NCBI GenBank assembly: GCA_023381755.1
Contig: JAMCUF010000022.1
Coordinates: 1-51,824 of the forward strand
DNA length: 51,824 nucleotides
Reading direction: 5' to 3'
Source of the DNA: Deltaproteobacteria bacterium
Lineage (GTDB): Bacteria > SZUA-79 > Acidulodesulfobacterales > Acidulodesulfobacteraceae
Shown here: piece by piece, positions 7,757 through 15,319 of the stretch
Layout: each line of letters opens with the position of its first letter
Position numbering within the stretch: position 1 is the stretch's first letter
Notes under the pieces: generated by a model
Database searches by the model: none
What the model was told of the DNA's origin: nothing
Seen by the model: the letters and a program-made list of their open reading frames with translations, nothing else
Program-made: the position numbers and the translations under genes

Positions 7757-9448
7757 TTAACTCATTATAATATAACCGCATGGACAGCTTTCGAAGCATT
7801 TAGCGCAGCCGTTGCATGTTTCTAAATGAAACTCGTAATGCAGGCCCTTTTGCAGCATTTTTACGCAACCCTTGGAGCAATACATGAAGCAGTTGCCGCA
7901 GTCGTAACATAAGCCGCAACTCAGGCATCTTTTGGCCTCCCGCACAAATTCCTCCTTGGATAATCCATAAACAACACGTTGAAAGTCATTCCTTACCTCG
8001 GTTATTTCTCTTATCCGCCTTTCTTGCCGCTCCGCCGGCTCATAAAATTCCAGGTGCATGTCCTTGTGGCTTACGAGTTGCCTTTTATCCGCCGGCACAG
8101 GTTCGCCGCTTAACCTTTCGTGTATTGAAAAGGCAGCGGAATTTCCGGAACCGATCGCCTGGGTTACAAGCCAGAACCCTATTGCGTCCCCTCCTGCAAA
8201 AACACCTTCTTCTCCATCGATCAAACCTTTATCATTAATGCTCAAATATCCTTTTTTTAAATTTTTACTTATATCCTCAAGACCGGAAAAATCGGGCTTC
8301 TGTCCAAGAGAAGCGATCAGCGCCGAACATTCGATAGTGAACCGGGGATCGGTTTCCAGCATAATAAACTGTGCCCTGCCCGAAGCATCCTTTTCGCTCA
8401 GCCTTGTTTTTTGAAAAACAACGGACAAAGTTCCGTCACCCTTATCATTATTGACGCTAACCGGGGCAGCCATAAACTCAAAACCGACCCCTTCGGAGAT
8501 AGCAGCCATAACTTCCTCAGGGTTTGCGGGCATCTGTTCGCGGCCCCTTCTGTAAACTACGGTCACCTTTTCCGTCTTCGGCAGCCTGATGGCGGTTCTG
8601 GCGCAGTCCATTGCGGAATCCCCTCCTCCGATAACTATGACGTGCATGCCAAGATCGGGCACTTCGCCGCTGTTGACACGCTTTAAAAACTCGATCCCGC
8701 TGAAAACATTCGGCAGGCTTAATTCATCTATGCCAAGCGATATATTGTTATACGCACCTATGCCGATAAACACCGCATCGAATTCCCTCTTGAGGCGTTC
8801 AAGCATCAAATCTTTTCCCACCGTGGAATTAAATACGAATTCAACCCCGATATCCTTTATTCTGTTAATTTCAGCGTCAAGAACATCTTCGGGAAGGCGA
8901 AAATCCGGTATCCCGTAACGGAGCATGCCGCCAGCCTTTCCTAATTTTTCAAAAACGGTAACATTATAACCCCTTCTTGCAAGCTGATAAGCGCAGCTTA
9001 AGCCCGCGGGCCCGCTGCCGACGACGGCAACCCTTTCCTTCCTTCTTTCATCCGTAAGCTTTTTCAACGGCAGCTTATTTTCAATACCGAAATCACCGAT
9101 GAACATCTCGGCGGCGTTTATAGCAACAGCTTTGTCTTTCGCCGCCCTGTTGCATGACGTTTCACACGGATGGGGGCAGACCCGCCCCGTAACCGCCGGG
9201 AAAGGATTTGTATCGGTAAGTATATAAAAACCCTCTCTTATCGACTCGTCTATCTCCCTGCCGTACGCTTCGCTCTGAGCAACATACTGCAAATACTCCC
9301 TTATTTTTTCGCTGTTAGGGCAACTGTCCATGCAGGGAGGCTTTTTTTCGACATAACTGGGGCGCAGGGCCGATTGTTCCATAACGCTGGACGCTCCAAA
9401 CTGCCTGCCCCCGATTGCCCTTTTTATTTTTTTAATCTCGACAGCCAT
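7757..9448 (-). CDS. dsrL: DsrL-type iron-sulfur flavoprotein NAD(P)H oxidoreductase
   Basis: This GltD-like flavoprotein is proposed to exchange electrons between NAD(P)H and DsrAB. N-terminal Fe-S cysteines are at 39, 43, 91, 95 and 99. The FAD Gly motif VVGSGPAGLSCAYQLA is at about 142-157. The NAD(P) Gly motif VIVIGGGDSAMDCARTA is at 270-286, followed by an Arg pair in VVYRRGREQMP, which favours NADPH as in GltD. The C-terminus has ferredoxin motifs (Cys508, 511, 514, 517, 520, 524, 528 and 545, 548, 551, 555, 557). At 563 residues it is about 90 shorter than Allochromatium DsrL, ending soon after the ferredoxin domain. This is consistent with the DsrL-2 group, known from organisms that also carry DsrD (recalled, not searched). 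It sits between dsrD and dsrC. Confidence 0.88.
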   Translation of the reverse strand: MAVEIKKIKRAIGGRQFGASSVMEQSALRPSYVEKKPPCMDSCPNSEKIREYLQYVAQSEAYGREIDESIREGFYILTDTNPFPAVTGRVCPHPCETSCNRAAKDKAVAINAAEMFIGDFGIENKLPLKKLTDERRKERVAVVGSGPAGLSCAYQLARRGYNVTVFEKLGKAGGMLRYGIPDFRLPEDVLDAEINRIKDIGVEFVFNSTVGKDLMLERLKREFDAVFIGIGAYNNISLGIDELSLPNVFSGIEFLKRVNSGEVPDLGMHVIVIGGGDSAMDCARTAIRLPKTEKVTVVYRRGREQMPANPEEVMAAISEGVGFEFMAAPVSVNNDKGDGTLSVVFQKTRLSEKDASGRAQFIMLETDPRFTIECSALIASLGQKPDFSGLEDISKNLKKGYLSINDKGLIDGEEGVFAGGDAIGFWLVTQAIGSGNSAAFSIHERLSGEPVPADKRQLVSHKDMHLEFYEPAERQERRIREITEVRNDFQRVVYGLSKEEFVREAKRCLSCGLCYDCGNCFMYCSKGCVKMLQKGLHYEFHLETCNGCAKCFESCPCGYIIMS

Positions 9449-9531
9449 CTCCTTATTATTCCTCTTCGTTCATTTATTTCCGGTTTATTTTGGTTTATTT
9501 TATTTAGGCACTGCGCCTGCCTTCTTTTGTT

Positions 9532-9762
9532 TTACTCCGGCAGCGAGAGAAAGCTGCCTCCGGCATAACCGTATATCAAACGGCCGGAATCGGTAAGCTC
9601 CCTGATGGCGGACTTAACATCGTCTTTTGTGACATCGCTTGCCGAAAACTTAACCTCCATTTCTTTGACCACATCCCCGGGTTTAAATCTCTTTCTATTG
9701 ACAAACTCCCTAATAAGATTAACGATGGCCTCCTCTAATTGGGCCTTAGTTTCATCCGTCAT
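9532..9762 (-). CDS. dsrD: DsrD winged-helix activator of sulfite reductase
   Basis: This small (76-residue) winged-helix protein activates DsrAB in sulfate reducers and is normally absent from sulfur oxidisers. The sequence is typical: an N-terminal helix ending IVNLIREFVNRK, then KFKASDV-like (here KFSASDVTKDDVKSAI) recognition-helix residues, then the wing strand GRLIYGYAGGSFLSLPE. It lies 40 bases after dsrB, the same place as in Desulfovibrio-type dsrABD. Its presence beside dsrL and dsrEFH is a key point for interpreting the cluster. Confidence 0.93.
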   Translation of the reverse strand: MTDETKAQLEEAIVNLIREFVNRKRFKPGDVVKEMEVKFSASDVTKDDVKSAIRELTDSGRLIYGYAGGSFLSLPE

Positions 9763-9802
9763 TTTAAGCCTCCATATTATAAAACCATAAATACTACATT
9801 GC

Positions 9803-10888
9803 CTATTGCCTTACCTGGGCGGAGTAGTTCATCGTCGCTTCGCCAAGTCTGAAATCATCAATATGGTATTTTGTAAATTTAAATCCAGTAATCTTAAAGA
9901 ATTTGGGCCAGCCTATCCTTTCAATCCATTCCCCGACCCTTTCCCCTTTCTCTGCGCCGTTTTTGTAAGCATCGAGTATTGTTTTAACGGCCTCCACAAC
10001 CTTTGGCCAGCGCGGCGGATCATTTTCTAAATACGACACGGCAAGCTTTGAAAATGAAGGTTTAGTCCTGGCATTGGATACCTTGCCGCCAACCCATATG
10101 GATACGCCGTCGTTTAAGGGGTCGGATATAGGCATGCCGGGGCAAACCGTAAAACAGTTGCCGCAGAAAACGCATGCCTCTTCGATAAGCTTCACGCTCG
10201 GCTTTCCGTTATATGTATCCGGCCTGATCGCATTGGTAGGGCACGACGCTATCGTGCTTGGAATTTCGCAGAGATTTATTATCTTATCGGAAAGAAGTTT
10301 CGGCGGCCTTCTATGTATTCCCAGAACTGCGATGTCGGAGCAATGAACAGCTCCGCACATATTCAGGCAGCATGCAAAAGCTATTCTCACTTTTGCCGGC
10401 AGCTTGGCATCTATATAATATTCGTAAAGGTCGTCCATAAGCGACTTGGTCACGCCCGACGCATCGGAGGCCGCCGTATGGCAGTGTATCCACCCCTGCG
10501 TATGAACAATATTTGCAACAACATTACCTATGCCGCCTAAAGGAAGATTTAACTTTTTAATATCGTTCATAAGCGGCTCTATATTATCTTCTTTATCGAG
10601 CAAAAACTCAACATTATTTCTTGTCGTAAACCTAAGATACCCTTCGCTATATTTATCGGCAAGGTCGCATAAATCCTTTATAAAAGACCCACTGACAAGT
10701 CTTGGGGACCCGACCCTGACAGAATAAATCTTGTCGCCGGTCTCTGAAACGTGGACCATATGGGCCGTGCTTAAAATTTCGTGATATTTCCACTTTCCAT
10801 AATTGTTTTTAATAACTGGATGCAGGAAGTCATGGTAATCATGAGGACCGACATCGGTAATTCTCTTTGTTCCGGAAACATCAGGCAT
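9803..10888 (-). CDS. dsrB: Dissimilatory sulfite reductase beta subunit
   Basis: This subunit pairs with DsrA in the siroheme/[4Fe-4S] sulfite reductase. Family landmarks are [16 protein letters not shown] (about 130-145), the siroheme-cluster cysteines in [15 protein letters not shown] (Cys173, 174, 178, 183) and SCPTNAIRP. The inserted ferredoxin domain follows with [18 protein letters not shown]. The length of 361 residues is normal. It starts after an unusually long 163-base AT-rich gap from dsrA and is followed closely by dsrD. The ribosome site is AAGGAGG-like, just before the ATG. The sequence does not by itself tell whether it belongs to the reductive or oxidative DsrAB branch; a tree would. 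Confidence 0.97.
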   Translation of the reverse strand: MPDVSGTKRITDVGPHDYHDFLHPVIKNNYGKWKYHEILSTAHMVHVSETGDKIYSVRVGSPRLVSGSFIKDLCDLADKYSEGYLRFTTRNNVEFLLDKEDNIEPLMNDIKKLNLPLGGIGNVVANIVHTQGWIHCHTAASDASGVTKSLMDDLYEYYIDAKLPAKVRIAFACCLNMCGAVHCSDIAVLGIHRRPPKLLSDKIINLCEIPSTIASCPTNAIRPDTYNGKPSVKLIEEACVFCGNCFTVCPGMPISDPLNDGVSIWVGGKVSNARTKPSFSKLAVSYLENDPPRWPKVVEAVKTILDAYKNGAEKGERVGEWIERIGWPKFFKITGFKFTKYHIDDFRLGEATMNYSAQVRQ

Positions 10889-11051
10889 AAAAACCTCCTT
10901 TTATAATACTGCAATTATGCATATATATAGATATATAGCCAGTAGATTATTATTGTTATAATTATTTATTATTTTTATATATGTTATATGCCGTTGGGTT
11001 TAATTATCATTTATTATTTTATTCTTATTGATTTTTATCTTTTATCCCCAT

Positions 11052-12272
11052 TTATCCCTGAGGAGATTCACCCTGCCCTTCATCCGCTTCCACGTAGTCT
11101 TCGTACAATACAAACGGGTTCCCCCTTGGGCTGGAAACCATTTCGGGAAGAGGTTCGAGCCCTATGGCCTCAAGAAAATTGCCTATGCCGACTCTCTGGA
11201 TTAATTCCCCTATTCTCTCCCTGTTGACGCCGTATTCATCCCAGAATTCCCATATTTTTCCGACGAAGTCTTTGAACCATTGATACCCGTTTTTGGCATC
11301 CTCGGCTACGTCATAAAATGGGACCAGGACCATCGAAAGACGGGGGCCTGAAACCATGGGCGCCTTTGACCCGAGAAGAATGGTCGCCCCTCCCTTGATA
11401 CCTGGACGCAGGGCTTTAGGCATTACATTTATACAGTGCATACATTTTGAACAGTTTGAATCGTCTATCTCAAGGCCGGTGTCGCTATAATTCATACATT
11501 TCGTGGGACACTTGCTGGTAACATATTTATGCAGGTTCATCTTCTTCGCATATTCTTTCACCATGCCCTGGTCTATTCGTATGTTGTCCTTCCATGTCCC
11601 TATAATAGACATGTCCGCCCTTGCAATAGATGCGGTGCAATCGTTTCCGCAACCGGAAAATTTGAATTTAAACTTGTAATTGAATATCGGCCTGTGCATC
11701 TCATCCTGAAAAGCCTGGGTAATATTGTAACAAATATGCATGGCGTCATAATTTGCAAATTCACATCTTGCCATGCCGACGCAGCATGAAGGCGTTCTTA
11801 ATGCGGAACCGCTACCCCCGAGGTCAAATCCGAATGACACCAATTGTTGAAAGATGGTTTCAAGTTCCGACGTTTTTACGCCAAGGATCTGGATATCGCC
11901 GGTTGAACCATGAAAGTTAAAAAGACTGGAAGCATGTTTTTCTCCTATATCCACTATCTTTCTCAGGCTATCGGATTTATAAAAAAACCCTGACGGCTGA
12001 TTAATTCTTACCGTGTGAAATTCCTTTACGCCGGGATATTTTTCCGGCAGATCGGAAAACCTGCCGACAATGCCGCTTCCGTAACCTTTAACGCCCACCA
12101 TTCCGCCATGTTTCCAATGACCCATCTTTTCCTTGTAGGACTGCTCAACCTGTCCCAAAAGATCACCGGTCATTTCGCTTGTTTCCGCGGCTCTTTCCAT
12201 TTCGGCAACAAAACTAGGCCACTTTCCCTTTTTTAGCTCGTCAAGAAGCGGAGTTTCATACTTTTTGCCCAT
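11052..12272 (-). CDS. dsrA: Dissimilatory sulfite reductase alpha subunit
   Basis: This is the catalytic subunit of DsrAB, which reduces sulfite to sulfide or a DsrC trisulfide, or works in reverse. The siroheme/[4Fe-4S] ligands are visible as CX5C (Cys164 and Cys170 in SCCVGMARC) and CX3C (Cys208 and Cys212 in SGCGNDC). The ferredoxin domain with KCPTKCMNY and CSKCMHCINVMPKAL follows. The length of 406 residues is normal. The start ATG has a strong AAGGGAGG ribosome site. It is the first gene behind the clear promoter at 12449-12477. Confidence 0.97.
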   Translation of the reverse strand: MGKKYETPLLDELKKGKWPSFVAEMERAAETSEMTGDLLGQVEQSYKEKMGHWKHGGMVGVKGYGSGIVGRFSDLPEKYPGVKEFHTVRINQPSGFFYKSDSLRKIVDIGEKHASSLFNFHGSTGDIQILGVKTSELETIFQQLVSFGFDLGGSGSALRTPSCCVGMARCEFANYDAMHICYNITQAFQDEMHRPIFNYKFKFKFSGCGNDCTASIARADMSIIGTWKDNIRIDQGMVKEYAKKMNLHKYVTSKCPTKCMNYSDTGLEIDDSNCSKCMHCINVMPKALRPGIKGGATILLGSKAPMVSGPRLSMVLVPFYDVAEDAKNGYQWFKDFVGKIWEFWDEYGVNRERIGELIQRVGIGNFLEAIGLEPLPEMVSSPRGNPFVLYEDYVEADEGQGESPQG

Positions 12273-12448
12273 AAAACCTCCCTTAGAAAATGTAAATTAA
12301 AAAGACATTATAAAACTTCATATTTATCATAAGCAACATTCGCCAACCAACAATAGCCCATAAACTGGCAGCACTCAAGAACCACGCGGGTTACAGGGAT
12401 TTTTACTTTTTGCCATTTCCGTCAATAAATTAAAATAACGTTTCCTTT

Positions 12449-12477
12449 TTATAATACTTTTGCGTATCTATTGTCAA
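12449..12477 (-). promoter_or_regulatory. Sigma-70-like promoter of the dsrAB operon
   Basis: Read on the minus strand, a perfect TTGACA (12472-12477) is separated by 17 bases from TTATAA (12449-12454; TATAAA overlaps it one base downstream). Transcription would start about 170 bases before the dsrA ATG, giving a long leader. That leader (about 12273-12442) contains short GC-rich patches, but I recognise no known riboswitch in it. The promoter lies in the gap between dsrN and dsrA, so dsrA onwards can be transcribed separately from dsrN. Confidence 0.7.
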
Positions 12478-12512
12478 GAAAAAAATTTATCTAAAGGTGA
12501 AAAAATCGCACA

Positions 12513-13994
12513 TTATTTTATTTTTAAAAGGTCTTTTCTGATTTCTTTGATAAAAGATACCCAATTTTTAAACCATTTGGGCGCAGCGGGGGAAAATACG
12601 TGCGTATAACTTGCGATTATATTTTTATAAATAATACCGTCGCTTGTCCCGTTTACCCCGAATCCCTTCTCCACATTAAAAGCAAAATTCATGTTATTTG
12701 ACAACGGCGTTTCTAAATTTTCTAAATATGAATGGTGAAATTCATGCCCTTTGATAGATTTAATCTTATTAAACCATAACCTGCCATTTTTATCGTAAAA
12801 GACGGGTGTTAATTTGGTATATCCATGCCCCTTCGGTCTTTTTGTCCATTTTACGCCGGCATCTATTGCCCCCACCATTTCGTACATAATGCCGTCGCAG
12901 GCAATACTTCTGCAAAGATACATAAGGCCGCCGCATTCCGCATAGACGGGAAGACCTGTTTCTATCTTTTCCCTTATATCCCTTCTTAAATTAATATTTG
13001 CCTCTAAATCCTTGCAAAAAATCTCGGGAAAACCTCCTCCTATATAAAGGGCGTCAACTTCAGGCAGGCTAACATCTTCAAGCGGGGAAAATTTGAAAAT
13101 ATCGCAACCCAGGTTTTCAAGAGCTTTAATATTTTCATTATAATAAAAATTAAATGCACCGTCATAGGCGAGCCCGATTTTAACCCTTCTTACGCCCCTG
13201 CCGGATTCGGTTTTTGCGGGAGGCGTAATGATATTATATTTTAATTTTATATTGCCATAAGATTTAGTCAAGGATTGGGGTGCTATCCTTGATATATCTA
13301 TAATGCCTTCTAAATCGAGGCAATTTAAAATTTTAGAGGATATATTAAAAACAAGGTTTTCGATGTCTTTTCCCGCGAGTGTGGATAAAAGGCCGAGATG
13401 CCGCTGTTTTATGGACAACTCCGGGTCATTCGGGATATTACCTACCACCTTTAAATCGGTATAATAATTGATCGCTTTTATAAGATTTTTTTCATGCCTT
13501 TTGCTATGAACCTTGTTTAGTATTACTCCTTTTATATTCACATTTTTATCGAAATTTACAAACCCTAAAAGCAATGGAACAACGCCTCTGTTTAACTCTC
13601 CAACGTCGATTACAAGAATGACGGGAAGGCTTAAAAGTTTTGCCATGGACGCGTTTGAAGATTTTCCGTATAAGTCAAAAGAGTCATATAACCCATGATT
13701 TCCTTCTATAATACTAATGTCCGAATTAAGCGAATATTCTAAAAAATGTTTTTTAATTTTGTCTTTGGACATAAAATAAAAATCCAGGTTATAGCAGTTT
13801 TTACCCGTAGCCGCACTCAGCCACATCGGGTCTATAAAATCCGGACCCTTTTTAAACGGCTGGACTATAAGACCCTTATCCCTGAGCAGGCGCATTACGG
13901 CAATAGAAATGGTAGTCTTGCCTGAATTCCTTTTTGCCGCAGATATGTAAAGCCCTTGAATTTGATAATCCTTATTTTTGAAAATCTTTTCCAT
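12513..13994 (-). CDS. dsrN: DsrN/CbiA-type siroheme (cobyrinate-like) amidase
   Basis: This protein is homologous to cobyrinic acid a,c-diamide synthase. In dsr loci the equivalent protein (DsrN) amidates siroheme to siroamide for DsrAB. A P-loop synthetase domain is at the N-terminus (SAAKRNSGKTTIS, about 19-31; KKGPDFIDP about 49-57). A class I glutaminase domain at the C-terminus has catalytic Cys355 in YAECGGLMYL. The length of 494 residues is near that of CbiA/CobB. The ATG at 13994 is preferred over a TTG one codon upstream. It overlaps the end of the unknown upstream gene by 23 bases and precedes dsrA. No other cobalamin genes are nearby, which favours the siroheme role; CbiA activity remains possible. 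Confidence 0.85.
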   Translation of the reverse strand: MEKIFKNKDYQIQGLYISAAKRNSGKTTISIAVMRLLRDKGLIVQPFKKGPDFIDPMWLSAATGKNCYNLDFYFMSKDKIKKHFLEYSLNSDISIIEGNHGLYDSFDLYGKSSNASMAKLLSLPVILVIDVGELNRGVVPLLLGFVNFDKNVNIKGVILNKVHSKRHEKNLIKAINYYTDLKVVGNIPNDPELSIKQRHLGLLSTLAGKDIENLVFNISSKILNCLDLEGIIDISRIAPQSLTKSYGNIKLKYNIITPPAKTESGRGVRRVKIGLAYDGAFNFYYNENIKALENLGCDIFKFSPLEDVSLPEVDALYIGGGFPEIFCKDLEANINLRRDIREKIETGLPVYAECGGLMYLCRSIACDGIMYEMVGAIDAGVKWTKRPKGHGYTKLTPVFYDKNGRLWFNKIKSIKGHEFHHSYLENLETPLSNNMNFAFNVEKGFGVNGTSDGIIYKNIIASYTHVFSPAAPKWFKNWVSFIKEIRKDLLKIK

Positions 13995-14325
13995 CAACCG
14001 GATTCCTAAACGATTTTATCGTAGAAATTTTTTTAAGTTTATATGAAGAAAGGTTTTTATTTTCGGTATCTTTATTTTCCAATAAAAATAACCTGTCAAC
14101 GGCAAGAAGAAACAAAGAAAATTCATATTCTGCCGTTTTTTGCTTGTCAAAGTAGCGCTGTAAAAAGGCAAACTCATTATCCTCTTCTATAAGTTTGCTT
14201 ATATGAAATACCTCGAGTTTGCCCATTAAAGGAAGTTCGGCAAAATATTTTAGTAATTCACCCACCCTGTCCCCGTCTAATTCGGTAATCCCTAAAATAT
14301 ATTCTAAATCGTATTTAATTTTCAT
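13972..14325 (-). CDS. Unknown small helical protein, first gene of the dsr locus
   Basis: I do not recognise this 117-residue protein. It looks soluble and mostly alpha-helical, acidic in its first two thirds (for example LIEEDNEFAFLQRYFDKQ) and basic near the end. It has no cysteine, no signal peptide and no membrane segment. Its stop lies inside the dsrN start region (23-base overlap), so the two are probably translationally coupled. No good ribosome site precedes its ATG; an internal Met at about residue 29 is an alternative start. Genomic position suggests a link to siroheme amidation or Dsr biogenesis, but that is inference from context only. Confidence 0.6.
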   Translation of the reverse strand: MKIKYDLEYILGITELDGDRVGELLKYFAELPLMGKLEVFHISKLIEEDNEFAFLQRYFDKQKTAEYEFSLFLLAVDRLFLLENKDTENKNLSSYKLKKISTIKSFRNPVDGKDFQK

Positions 14326-14350
14326 AAGATAAAAATAATAATAAGGGGGG

Positions 14351-14371
14351 GTTCCTTTGCTTTAAGGGAAC
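14351..14371 (-). terminator. Possible hairpin downstream of tRNA-Ser
   Basis: GTTCC at 14351-14355 and GGAAC at 14367-14371 form an inverted repeat around an AT-rich loop, directly 3' of the tRNA on the minus strand. A C-run and then a T-rich stretch follow. It may end the tRNA transcript or help processing. The missing immediate T-tract makes this weak. Confidence 0.35.
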
Positions 14372-14378
14372 TTTTTAC

Positions 14379-14470
14379 TGGCGGAGAGAGAGGGATTTGA
14401 ACCCCCGGTAAGCTTGCGCCTACAATTGATTTCGAGTCAATCGCCTTAAACCGGACTCGGCCATCTCTCC
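14379..14470 (-). tRNA. tRNA-Ser (anticodon CGA)
   Basis: A long-variable-arm tRNA is read on the minus strand. The acceptor stem GGAGAGA pairs with TCTCTCC, followed by G and an encoded CCA (14379-14381). The D-arm begins TGGCCGAGT. The anticodon stem ATTGA/TCAAT encloses loop CTCGAAA, giving anticodon CGA (UCG codons). The variable arm is class II, as expected for Ser, and the T-loop is GGTTCAAATCC. It marks the boundary between the sulfur cluster and the housekeeping genes. Confidence 0.95.
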
Positions 14471-14493
14471 GTATTGAAATTTATTTAACTTAT

Positions 14494-15054
14494 CTAACCT
14501 TCTTTATTTAATTTGCCAAACTCGTAACTTAAATAACCTCTTGGTATCTCTCCAGTAAAATGGGCAACAACATATCCCTTTTTATTTATGATAAACGACT
14601 GCGGTATTTCATATATATTGCCATAAGCCTTTTCAGTCTTATAATCAGCCATGCCTATCGGATAGGTTATTATGCCGCCTTTAAAGGTTTTTACAAAATG
14701 CAGCACATATTTTTTTCCTTGATTATTAACGGAAAGGCCAACGATAACAAAACCGTCTTTCTTATGCGATCTATAAAATGTTTCGAGTCTCGGTATTTCA
14801 TGCCTGCAAGGGGGACACCATGTAGCCCAAAAATTTACAAGAACAATTTTTCCTCTGTAATTTTTAAGGGAAATAGTCTTGCCGGGATAGTTTAAGCTTG
14901 CAAGGGAAAATTGGGGGGCCATAACTTCGCTGCCAGACTTTTTAACGCCATTTTTCCACAACAAAGGAGGAATTTTAACTATTAAGATAGAGGCTACGAC
15001 AACCGCTGCAACAAAAATGGCGGCCTTAAAAACCTGTGAATATTTTTTATCCAT
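14494..15054 (-). CDS. ResA/TlpA-like membrane-anchored thiol-disulfide thioredoxin
   Basis: This is an extracytoplasmic thioredoxin of the TlpA/ResA family, 186 residues. An uncleaved N-terminal anchor helix (about residues 8-27) is followed by an AhpC/TSA-like thioredoxin fold with the active site WATWCPPCR and the later cis-proline region (GIADYKTEKAYGNIYEIPQSF). Relatives reduce apocytochrome c cysteines or other periplasmic thiols. It is transcribed towards the tRNA and diverges from galU. A specific role cannot be assigned from context. Confidence 0.88.
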   Translation of the reverse strand: MDKKYSQVFKAAIFVAAVVVASILIVKIPPLLWKNGVKKSGSEVMAPQFSLASLNYPGKTISLKNYRGKIVLVNFWATWCPPCRHEIPRLETFYRSHKKDGFVIVGLSVNNQGKKYVLHFVKTFKGGIITYPIGMADYKTEKAYGNIYEIPQSFIINKKGYVVAHFTGEIPRGYLSYEFGKLNKEG

Positions 15055-15261
15055 TGATTATAAAACCCCCTTTATGCCTTACATCTTGCTTAATTGGTCA
15101 ATATATTTAATTTTTAATTAATAATTTTACTTTCTTGAATTCTAACATAATTTTAGATTATTATCAAAAATTGGAAAAAATTGTTAATATCACTTATTCC
15201 TTATAATCCGGCGCGTTTTAATTAATTTTTAAAAATTTAATTTTTATGATATATTAATTTA

Positions 15262-15278
15262 GACTTCGGACTAAAGTC
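15262..15278. promoter_or_regulatory. Inverted repeat upstream of galU
   Basis: GACTT (15262-15266) and AAGTC (15274-15278) flank a 7-base centre about 40 bases before the galU start, inside a 265-base AT-rich gap between divergent genes. It could be a small operator or part of a leader hairpin. A TTGAAT (15135-15140) and TATTAT (15159-15164) pair with 18-base spacing further upstream is a possible galU promoter. Both are weak calls. Confidence 0.25.
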
Positions 15279-15319
15279 AATTAAGTTAATTAACAAAAGA
15301 GACGGTGGCTTAAACTTTG

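Noticed and set aside
12513-13994. Cobalamin synthesis as the main role of the CbiA-like gene
   Set aside because: No other cobalamin genes are nearby, and the position at the head of dsrAB matches DsrN; CbiA activity is kept only as an alternative.
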